Shown: one piece after another, positions 7,443 to 12,959 of the stretch
Position numbering within the stretch: position 1 is the stretch's first letter
How the letters are laid out: each line of letters starts with the position of its first letter
DNA from: Verrucomicrobiota bacterium
GTDB lineage: Bacteria > Verrucomicrobiota > Verrucomicrobiia > Limisphaerales > AV2
Reading direction: 5' to 3'
DNA length: 15,773 bases
NCBI GenBank assembly: GCA_003218935.1
Contig: QHPA01000074.1
Coordinates: 1-15,773, forward strand
Made by a program: the position numbers and the translations under genes
Notes under the pieces: model-generated
Seen by the model: the letters and a program-made list of their open reading frames with translations, nothing else
Told to the model about the DNA's origin: nothing
Databases searched by the model: none

Positions 7443-7637
7443 CTACAATCCTTTCTCCCTGGCCGCCCAGCCTTGCTTCATCAGGTCGAGCAAATGCGTC
7501 ATGGCTTCCTCGTAGGTTTTGCCCTTTTGCTCGGCGAGCTGATGGGCGCGCTTGTTGAGCTGGCTTGCCATCTCCGCCGATTTTTCCTGCGGACAACCCA
7601 GGGAGGCCAGAAGTTTGGCCAGTTCGGAAGTGTCCAT
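7443..7637 (-). CDS. Conserved 64-residue hypothetical protein
   Basis: The product begins MDTSELAKLLASLGCPQEKS and continues AEMASQLNKRAHQLAEQKGK, TYEEAMTHLLDLMKQG, WAAREKGL. It reads as two or three amphipathic helices, with one cysteine and no membrane segment. I do not recognise a named family, but coding character (balanced composition, no stops, sensible ATG) and its tight position 9 bp before the Nudix gene support a real gene. The Leu/Ala heptads could dimerise; that is inference. Its 5' leader consists of the palindromic element at 7641-7723, only a few bases before the ATG, so that hairpin might control its expression. Function unknown. Confidence 0.7.
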   Translation of the reverse strand: MDTSELAKLLASLGCPQEKSAEMASQLNKRAHQLAEQKGKTYEEAMTHLLDLMKQGWAAREKGL

Positions 7638-7640
7638 GTC

Positions 7641-7723
7641 ATTTACGAATTACGATTTACGCGCCAAACGATTCATCGCCCGGCTCGAGTTTTATCAGAG
7701 CGCGTCAATCGTAATTCGCAAAT
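7641..7723. repeat. Palindromic heptamer element, copy 2 (ATTTACG type)
   Basis: Left arm 7641-7664 (units ATTTACG, AATTACG, ATTTACG, then CGC) and right arm 7700-7723 are inverse complements with 22 of 24 positions matching. The intervening loop is 35 bp. CG recurs at 7646, 7653, 7660 and at 7710, 7717, 7724, exactly 7 bp apart. It lies between the cyclophilin stop (7730) and the start of the 64-residue gene (7637), the same arrangement as the element at 1953-2042. Confidence 0.8.
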
Positions 7724-7729
7724 CGTAAA

Positions 7730-8245
7730 TCACTGCACCGAATCCGCCGCAATGATTTTGATGTTTTCCACGCCAACTCGCGAGGTCGGCTTGCTTTGCT
7801 CGCCACTGTTCGACGACGTCACCGAAGTATCGCCGATGGCGCGGAGCACTTCGTCCCCTCTGATCAGTTGGCCAAACCCCGTGTACTGCCGGTCGAGAAA
7901 CCTCGCGTCGGCGAGGCAGATGAAAAACTGGCTGCCGGCCGAGTCGGGATGTTGCGAGCGTGCCATCGAGATAACGCCGCGCACGTGCGACTTGTTGTTG
8001 AACTCGGCCTTGATCTGGTAACCCGGGCCGCCGGTGCCCCAGCGGCCTTCCGCCTGGGCGTCCCTGGTCAACGGATCGCCGCCCTGAATCATGAAGTTTT
8101 TGACGATGCGATGAAAGGCCGTGCCGTCGTAAAAACCCTCACGCGCGAGCTTCTTGAAATTCTCAACCGTCTTCGGCGCGACGTCGACCCAGAATTCGAT
8201 TACCATTTCGCCCGCGGTAGTTTTGATGACGGCGACTTCGTTCAC
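7730..8245 (-). CDS. Cyclophilin-type peptidyl-prolyl isomerase, cytoplasmic
   Basis: The 171-residue protein is nearly all cyclophilin domain: VAVIKTTAGEMVIEFWVDVA, PKTVENFKKL, GTAFHRIVKNFMIQGGDP, GGPGYQIKAEF, SMARSQHPDSAGSQFFICLA. Active-site residues of cyclophilin A are present: Arg (R46 in FHRIV), Phe (F51) and Gln (Q54 in IQGGD). The tryptophan that binds cyclosporin in human CypA is Phe here (ARFLDRQ), as in E. coli PpiA, suggesting low drug sensitivity. There is no signal peptide, so it folds proteins in the cytoplasm. The start is GTG at 8245, well supported by AAGGA six bases upstream. It lies 20 bp after a longer exported paralog (8266-8892) with which it shares most of the domain sequence. 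Confidence 0.9.
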   Translation of the reverse strand: MNEVAVIKTTAGEMVIEFWVDVAPKTVENFKKLAREGFYDGTAFHRIVKNFMIQGGDPLTRDAQAEGRWGTGGPGYQIKAEFNNKSHVRGVISMARSQHPDSAGSQFFICLADARFLDRQYTGFGQLIRGDEVLRAIGDTSVTSSNSGEQSKPTSRVGVENIKIIAADSVQ

Positions 8246-8265
8246 GGAGTTCCTTTCGCGTTGGA

Positions 8266-8892
8266 TTACTTCGCCGAATCAGCCGGGACGATTTTGACGC
8301 TCTCGATACCGATGCGTTTATCCGGCCTGTCCGGAGGATGTGTCTTCGTGGTCGCTATCTTTTCCAACACATCATCGCCTTTGAGCAACTTGCCAAACGC
8401 GGTGTACTTGTGATCCAGGGACGTCGGGTCGCCGTGGCAGATGAAAAACTGGCTGCCGGCGGAGTCCGGGTCTGAGGAGCGGGCCATCGAAACGACGCCC
8501 CGGACGTGGGAACGATCGTTGAACTCCGCCTTGATTTGGTAGCCTGGGCCGCCTTCACCCCAATGGTCTTCCTTGCTTGGATCTTTCGTAAGCGGATCAC
8601 CACCTTGAATCATGAAGCCCTTGATCACGCGATGAAAACAGGTGCCGTCGTAAAATCCCTTTTTGGCGAGCGTTTTGAAATTCTCGACCGTCTTGGGCGC
8701 GACTTCCGGCCAGAATTCAACCACCATCTCGCCTTCGGTCGTCTTGATCACGGCCACTTCTTTGGCGTCGCTTTTGGCCGGTTTGGCTTCTTGATCGTCC
8801 TTCTTTTCAGCTTCTTTCTTGTCGGCCTGGCCGAAGGCGATTGCCAGGCCAAGCGAAAGAACCAGCACGCAACTGAACCAGAATTTCTTCAT
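8266..8892 (-). CDS. Cyclophilin-type peptidyl-prolyl isomerase, exported
   Basis: A 208-residue paralog of the gene downstream. It begins with a signal peptide (MKKFWFSCVLVLSLGLAIAF, cleavage probably near AIA or shortly after), then a Lys/Glu/Asp-rich linker of about 22 residues (QADKKEAEKKDDQEAK) and the cyclophilin domain from ~residue 45. Catalytic Arg (R88 in FHRVI), Phe (F93) and Gln (Q96 in IQGGDP) are kept; the CypA tryptophan position is Ser (PTSLDHK). It probably acts as a periplasmic PPIase for folding of exported proteins. The ATG at 8892 is 36 bp after ygfZ. Protein and DNA similarity to its neighbour (for example a shared ~22-bp block at the GSQFFIC codons) indicates tandem duplication. 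Confidence 0.9.
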   Translation of the reverse strand: MKKFWFSCVLVLSLGLAIAFGQADKKEAEKKDDQEAKPAKSDAKEVAVIKTTEGEMVVEFWPEVAPKTVENFKTLAKKGFYDGTCFHRVIKGFMIQGGDPLTKDPSKEDHWGEGGPGYQIKAEFNDRSHVRGVVSMARSSDPDSAGSQFFICHGDPTSLDHKYTAFGKLLKGDDVLEKIATTKTHPPDRPDKRIGIESVKIVPADSAK

Positions 8893-8928
8893 CGGCTTGG
8901 TGTGCCACGAAGCTGCGGCGTTGTCACG

Positions 8929-10125
8929 CTAAGATTTTTTGAACGGCAACTCCACGATGCGCGCCGGACTTTCGCCTTCGGTGGTGCGCAATGTCAGTTC
9001 CGTGCCGATCCCATTGTGCTCGCGACGGACGTAAGCGAGGGCGACATTGGACCTCAACGTCGGCGAAGCCAGAGCGCTGGTGACAAAACCGATCTCTTTA
9101 TCTCCCCGGTAAAGCTTATCGCCCTTTTGCGGCAAAACTTTTATTGAATCCGCGAGCCGCAGCCCGCGCAGCGCTTTGGCCACCTGGCCGTAAGTGCGAA
9201 CGCGGGCGATGACTTCCTGGCCGATGTAGCAACCTTTGGTATAACTGACCGCCCGCCCTTCGATGCCGGCTTCCGGAGGAAGATTGGTTTCGTCCATATC
9301 GACACCAAACCGCGGAGTGCCGGCCTCGAGGCGCGCCATCTCCAAGGCCTGCCAACCGCACGCGCGACCGCCAACCGCCTTCGCCGCAGTGATGAGTTTG
9401 TCAGTGACTGGACCGAGCGCCGCGGTTGGCACGAACAAGTCGAAACCTGCGGAACCGATTCGCGGCAAATTCATCAAATAAATTTCGCCGAGTGTGGGAG
9501 CTTTGAAGGAGACAAAATTCGCAGGCCTGGTCGGCGGTTGAACGAACCCGGCCCCAGCCGTTCCAAAGGCGGGGAGCGGCGTCGCGCCCGCAGTTGGCTC
9601 GTTCCCCTCTTGGGAGGGGTCAGGGGTGGATTTGCCGGCCGACCTCTCGAAACCCAAAGCGCGCATCACCTCGCTCGCCTCCGGTCCCTGAACACTGATC
9701 AAACCGTAATGCGCCGCCACGTCCACCACCTGCACGTCGTCGGCAATGATGTATTTCTCGAGCCGTTGAACGACTGTTGCGCCGTAACCTGGCTCGAAGT
9801 CGAGCAGGATTTCGTCTTCCAGAATGTAAATGTTCAGGTCGCTCTGCATCCTGCCCTTGGCGTTGACCAGCGCGGCATAACAGCCTTCACCCGTTTTCAG
9901 GTCCTTCACATTGTTGGTGACCTGCCCGTTCAGGAATTTCTGGCGGTCGGCGCCGGTCAGGCAAAGGCGCGAACGGAAGCTCAAATCAAGAACACCCGCC
10001 CTCTCGCGCAGCGCCGCGTGTTCGCTTGGCGGGTCGCCGTAGTGCTCGACGACCTCCATGCCGTTCAGCTCCGTGAAGCGCGCGTTCAGACGTTGATGAA
10101 ACTCTCGGATTGCCAACACGCTCAT
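8929..10125 (-). CDS. ygfZ: YgfZ/GcvT-like folate-binding protein with an internal insertion
   Basis: A 398-residue member of the YgfZ group (aminomethyltransferase fold), tetrahydrofolate-binding proteins that support Fe-S cluster assembly or repair. Signatures: LDLSFRSRLCLTGADRQKFL near 46-65, NGQVTNNV, ALVNAKGRMQSDL, and the hallmark KGCYIGQEV with its conserved cysteine at about 297-305, followed by the C-terminal barrel. Residues ~161-201 are an unusual Pro/Gly/Ala-rich stretch (STPDPSQEGNEPTAGATPLP) that relatives I recall do not have; its DNA contains a REP-like palindrome. The frame runs upstream to 10356 but that part is repeat sequence, so the ATG at 10125 (MSVLAIREFHQ) is preferred. 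It lies upstream of the cyclophilins with short spacing. Confidence 0.88.
   Translation of the reverse strand: MSVLAIREFHQRLNARFTELNGMEVVEHYGDPPSEHAALRERAGVLDLSFRSRLCLTGADRQKFLNGQVTNNVKDLKTGEGCYAALVNAKGRMQSDLNIYILEDEILLDFEPGYGATVVQRLEKYIIADDVQVVDVAAHYGLISVQGPEASEVMRALGFERSAGKSTPDPSQEGNEPTAGATPLPAFGTAGAGFVQPPTRPANFVSFKAPTLGEIYLMNLPRIGSAGFDLFVPTAALGPVTDKLITAAKAVGGRACGWQALEMARLEAGTPRFGVDMDETNLPPEAGIEGRAVSYTKGCYIGQEVIARVRTYGQVAKALRGLRLADSIKVLPQKGDKLYRGDKEIGFVTSALASPTLRSNVALAYVRREHNGIGTELTLRTTEGESPARIVELPFKKS
9523..9645. repeat. In-frame insertion in ygfZ carrying a palindromic repeat
   Basis: This stretch encodes the extra linker at residues 161-201 of YgfZ. It includes CCCCTCTTGGGAGGGG (9604-9619, arms CCCCTC/GAGGGG) followed by TCAGGGGTGG, a pattern like interspersed intergenic palindromes of GC-rich bacteria. 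Its exact borders cannot be set without homologs. Confidence 0.5.
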
Positions 10126-10186
10126 GTCGTCATCATAGCGCAGATCCGTAATGGAGTGGAGGAAAATGCTTGGTCGTTTGCTCCCA

Positions 10187-10225
10187 TTCGATGTTGGGCG
10201 TTGGATGTTCGATGTTGGATGTTCG
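10187..10225. repeat. Tandem heptamer repeat (TTGGATG type), five units
   Basis: TTCGATG, TTGGGCG, TTGGATG, TTCGATG, TTGGATG, then TTCG: five full units in exact 7-bp period. No inverse arm is nearby. On the minus strand it reads as spurious peptide of the type HPTSNIQRPTSN. The 10-mer GGTTCATGGG (10230-10239) follows. It lies in the ygfZ upstream region. Confidence 0.8.
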
Positions 10226-10283
10226 TCCGGGTTCATGGGAAGCCTCCTTTCGCTTTTGCGCACGCATCGGGACCATAAACCAT

Positions 10284-10347
10284 CCCCCTCACCCGCCCTT
10301 CGGGCACCCTCTCCCCCTCCGAGGGGGAGAGGGACGGGGTGAGGGGG
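10284..10347. repeat. REP-like nested palindrome in the 10126-10420 intergenic region
   Basis: Outer arms CCCCCTCACCC and GGGGTGAGGGGG enclose a small hairpin GCCC-TT-GGGC and an inner pair ACCCTCTCCCCCTC / GAGGGGGAGAGGG. As RNA it would be a very stable structure and could terminate transcription from the SIS gene (stop at 10421) or protect a 3' end. GGTTCATGGG follows at 10350-10359. Apart from this, the heptamer repeat and that 10-mer, the 295-bp gap shows nothing recognisable. Confidence 0.75.
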
Positions 10348-10420
10348 GCGGTTCATGGGTGCTGGAGGGCTTCCGCGATGGTGGTGGTATCCAGATGCGC
10401 CCTCCTTCAGGCGCCTCGCC

Positions 10421-11155
10421 TCAAAGGTGCCTTATTCGGCTGGCGTATTTCTGTAGAAGTTTGCCGTTGTGGTCATCGCCGTCCGTGTTGCTGCTGATGT
10501 AAATCTCCGGCGCGACCCCGCGGGCCAGCGCGTTTTCGATCCCCTGAACGACGATCGCGTTCACAATGAACGCGCCGGTGATGGACGAAGTCGGCCCGAT
10601 AGCCGACGGCATTCCGGCCAGCTTGACGCAAGCGTCGCCTTCCACGCCGCAGTTGTCGATGACCAGGTCGCCGACGTCCGCCAGTTTCTTTCCTGACGAC
10701 TGACGCGACGGCCACGCCCGCGTGTGCGCGAGGTTGGTGATGACGATGACTTTCATCCCCCGCTCGCGTCCCAGGAACGCCAGCTCAACCGGAACTGCGT
10801 TTCTGCCGGAATTTGAGGCGACGATCAGCACGTCACCGCGCTCGACCGGGTAGAGCTTCAGCAGCCCGGCGGCGTAGCCTTCCTGGCGTTCAAGGTAAGT
10901 TGCCTCGATGGCTTCCTTGTGCAACATGAGGCGGTCGTCGAGGAGGGGCACGGCGTGGGCGAGACCGCCAGCGCGATAAAAAATTTCCTCGGCCAACAGG
11001 TGCGAATGGCCGGTGCCGAAGGCGTAGAGCCAGTGGTCTTTCGCCAGCGCTTCGCCGAGCCACGCGGCAGCCTGCTCAATCGCGGCGCGCTGAGTCCTAT
11101 AAACTTTCTCCAATTGCTCATGCGCGGCGGCGTAATATTTCTCGTAAGAGTTCAT
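10421..11155 (-). CDS. SIS-domain sugar-phosphate protein (UPF0309-like)
   Basis: A 244-residue SIS (sugar isomerase) domain protein. It opens MNSYEKYYAAAHEQLEKVYR, a helical start typical of UPF0309/MurQ-like SIS proteins, then AFGTGHSHLLAEEIFYRAGG (about 46-65) and VLIVASNSGRNAVPVELAFL, the Ser-rich phosphosugar-binding loop. Further SIS features are VIVITNLAHTRAWPSRQSSG and a Gly/Ser-rich loop near GPTSSITGAF. SIS proteins of this kind bind or isomerise phosphorylated amino sugars, or act as etherases. Position directly after a GlcNAc/GlcN-type kinase suggests the kinase product as substrate; the actual reaction is unknown. The ATG at 11155 is chosen; the next codon upstream is TTG. It is the last gene of the amino-sugar cluster. 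Confidence 0.82.
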   Translation of the reverse strand: MNSYEKYYAAAHEQLEKVYRTQRAAIEQAAAWLGEALAKDHWLYAFGTGHSHLLAEEIFYRAGGLAHAVPLLDDRLMLHKEAIEATYLERQEGYAAGLLKLYPVERGDVLIVASNSGRNAVPVELAFLGRERGMKVIVITNLAHTRAWPSRQSSGKKLADVGDLVIDNCGVEGDACVKLAGMPSAIGPTSSITGAFIVNAIVVQGIENALARGVAPEIYISSNTDGDDHNGKLLQKYASRIRHL

Positions 11156-11211
11156 CAAAATGCGGTCGGTGCATCCTGCGCGCGAGCGCCAATTTGCCAG
11201 CTTCGCGGGAC

Positions 11212-11253
11212 GCGAGGCAAGGATACCTCGCCACTGGCAGGCTGGAAGCCTGC
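11212..11253. repeat. REP-like double hairpin between the kinase and SIS genes
   Basis: Two adjacent inverted repeats: GCGAGG...CCTCGC (11212-11231, 8-bp loop) and GCAGGCT-gga-AGCCTGC (11237-11253). The sequence type GCAGGCTTCCAGCCTGC is a familiar interspersed repeat in GC-rich environmental bacteria. The kinase TAG stop (11255-11257) lies immediately beside it. Confidence 0.65.
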
Positions 11254-11254
11254 G

Positions 11255-12181
11255 CTACGTCTGCTCAAGCAGCTGGACACTCTCAAGCGAACAGGATTGC
11301 GCGAGGTTCGCAGCAAGCCGGTGGGTTGTCTCAACACCGGCATCCCTCAGTGCTATCGCCGCAGCGCCACCCACCGGGGGCAACCTCGGCTGCTCGATGC
11401 GGACCAGGCACGACTTTTTCAAGGCAGCCACAAGGCTGCCACGAACCCAGGCGTTGTTCACCAGGACCCCGCCGACCAGATAAACCGGCAACGGTCGCGT
11501 TTTCAACCGCGCCAGCTCGACCGCAGCCAACGCCTGGGCCGCCAGTTCCCGACCGGCGCGCCGACACGTCTCGCGGAAAACGACATCATGGCGCGCGGCG
11601 TTTTGCGCAAGGTGGCCGGCCAGCGCGGCGATGAGGCGGCTCAGGCTCGTTTCGCGACCGCGTTCCTCCTCGGCTGCGATGGCGGCTTTCACTGATTCCA
11701 GTGCAATCCAGTAAGCGCTGCCGGCGTCGCCGAGAATCGGGCCCCAGCCACCGACTCTGGCACATTTTCCGGCTTCGTTTTGCGCCAGCACAATCGAGCC
11801 GGTGCCGGAGATGATGACCACTCCTGGTTCACCCAGCGTCGCACCGAAGCAAGCCGTCTGACAATCGCTGACGACGCGCGTTCGCGCCAACGGCAAAATG
11901 CCGTGACACAACCTTTCCTTCTCGGTTTTGCTTGCGCTGGAAAACAGCGCGGCGCAACCGACGACGGCCCTTTTGCACCGGCTGTCCGGCGGGAGTTGCC
12001 GTTCGAGCGAGCGGACCAACATCTTCAAGTTACGACGCGCGGCGGGCAGGCCTGAGCTGAAGAAATTCAGCGAACCCGCTCTGGCCGTGGCCAGCAGCTT
12101 GCCAGAGGAATCAACGGCGACTGCGAAACTGTGCGTGCCGCCGCCGTCAATGCCGATAAAGACAGATGTGTTATGACTCAC
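11255..12181 (-). CDS. BadF/BadG-family ATPase, probable N-acetylglucosamine or glucosamine kinase
   Basis: A 308-residue sugar kinase of the ASKHA fold. The N-terminal phosphate-1 loop is FIGIDGGGTHSFAVAVD (residues 8-24), then VVGCAALFSS, the putative catalytic Asp in VVSDCQTACFGA (D106), phosphate-2 VVIISGTGSIVLA (~121-133) and the family motif GGWGPILGDAGSAYWIA. A C-terminal GGVLVNNAWVRGSL completes the fold. This combination is shared by NAGK-type GlcNAc kinases and glucosamine kinases; the neighbourhood (GH84, SIS, sugar ABC permeases) favours an amino sugar. The start GTG at 12181 lies just before the conserved domain with GAGG adjacent. Frames further upstream run into the 73-bp palindrome and GNAT gene and are rejected. 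The 3' end borders a REP-like repeat. Confidence 0.82.
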   Translation of the reverse strand: MSHNTSVFIGIDGGGTHSFAVAVDSSGKLLATARAGSLNFFSSGLPAARRNLKMLVRSLERQLPPDSRCKRAVVGCAALFSSASKTEKERLCHGILPLARTRVVSDCQTACFGATLGEPGVVIISGTGSIVLAQNEAGKCARVGGWGPILGDAGSAYWIALESVKAAIAAEEERGRETSLSRLIAALAGHLAQNAARHDVVFRETCRRAGRELAAQALAAVELARLKTRPLPVYLVGGVLVNNAWVRGSLVAALKKSCLVRIEQPRLPPVGGAAAIALRDAGVETTHRLAANLAQSCSLESVQLLEQT

Positions 12182-12225
12182 CTCAGTAAAAAGAATCTCG
12201 GTCCGAAATTCCTCTCTGTGAACCA

Positions 12226-12298
12226 GGTGGGGCGAGACTCCGTCGAGCCCTGATTTCTGTCCATTGGAGATCAGGGCTCGACGGAGTCTCGCCCCACC
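12226..12298. repeat. 73-bp palindromic element, copy 1
   Basis: Two 29-bp arms that are perfect inverse complements (12226-12254 and 12270-12298), beginning GGTGGGGCGAGACTCCGTCG, surround a 15-bp centre TTCTGTCCATTGGAG. It lies in the 160-bp gap between the GNAT and kinase genes and would form a very strong RNA hairpin in the operon transcript. A second copy is at 15199-15271. No transposase is present; it is REP- or MITE-like. Confidence 0.9.
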
Positions 12299-12341
12299 GG
12301 TCATGGTCCCGATGCGCGCCCCACCATTTCCGGACGCATTT

Positions 12342-12959
12342 TCACGGCAATCGTTTTCCCAGGTAAAGCACATCACCGGCGCGCGCAAGTTCGGTGAACC
12401 CGAGCTTTTTGTAAAATCGCTCCGCGCGCGCGTTCGTTGCGCCCATTCCAAGATGCACGCCGGGCGAACCTTTAGCCACCAGTTCCGCCAGGAACACGCG
12501 CACCATCGCCGCCCCCAACCCACGCCCTTGGGCGCGCGGCTGCAGGTCGATGTGCAGGTGCGACGGGTACTGATCGTGGGGTTCCGGCAGAAAAATGTCC
12601 GGGTGGTGATACTCGTGATAGATTTTTTGCGTCCGCGTCCACGTCGCCGGAGCGCCGGCCGGCTCCGGATGTTGCCTGCGGATTTCCGGGAGCCATTGAT
12701 TGACATACGCGTCGTAAAATTTCTTCGAGTCGAGCGCCCCCAGCACGTAACCGCAGACGCCCCGCGGGTCTTCCAGCACGAACGCCAGGTCCGGTTCCAG
12801 TTTCATGTACGGGCCGACAAAGATATGTCCGAGCGCTTTGGGGTCGTCGAAAAACCGCGTGGCATCATTCCCGTTGTCGCCGGTGCGCAGGCAGACCTCG
12901 TAAACCGCCGCTTCGTCACGCGGCTCGCAGAGGCGAATCTTAAAGGGCGCGGGGACCAT
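12342..12959 (-). CDS. GNAT acetyltransferase, OGA HAT-domain homolog
   Basis: A 205-residue GNAT protein: FKIRLCEPRDEAAVYEVCLR, then LAFVLEDPRGVCGYVLGALD (59-78), and the acetyl-CoA pyrophosphate loop RAQGRGLGA (142-150). The C-terminal part has NARAERFYKKLGF and ends YLGKRLP. From memory, human OGA's C-terminal HAT-like domain reads in parallel: IRPYFPKDEASVYKIC, CFVLEDEDGICGYALGTVD, then FYSKLG and VILGRSL. The human domain has lost the acetyl-CoA loop, whereas this protein keeps R-x-x-G-x-G. There is no signal peptide. The ATG at 12959 lies 20 bp inside the end of the GH84 gene, so translation is probably coupled. The frame runs further upstream to 13088 but that part is antisense to nothing and not protein-like. 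Whether it acetylates a sugar, a protein or nothing is unknown. Confidence 0.85.
   Translation of the reverse strand: MVPAPFKIRLCEPRDEAAVYEVCLRTGDNGNDATRFFDDPKALGHIFVGPYMKLEPDLAFVLEDPRGVCGYVLGALDSKKFYDAYVNQWLPEIRRQHPEPAGAPATWTRTQKIYHEYHHPDIFLPEPHDQYPSHLHIDLQPRAQGRGLGAAMVRVFLAELVAKGSPGVHLGMGATNARAERFYKKLGFTELARAGDVLYLGKRLP

Noticed and set aside
10187..10225. Heptamer arrays as a CRISPR
   Set aside because: Units are 7 bp with no spacers and no cas genes nearby; this is a simple tandem repeat.
10126..10356. N-terminal extension of ygfZ to 10356
   Set aside because: Encoded by heptamer and REP-like repeats (for example EHPTSNIQRPTSN), not by conserved protein sequence.
12182..12706. Long N-terminal extension of the kinase frame
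   Set aside because: Covers the 73-bp palindrome and the GNAT gene in another frame; the ASKHA domain begins right after the GTG at 12181.
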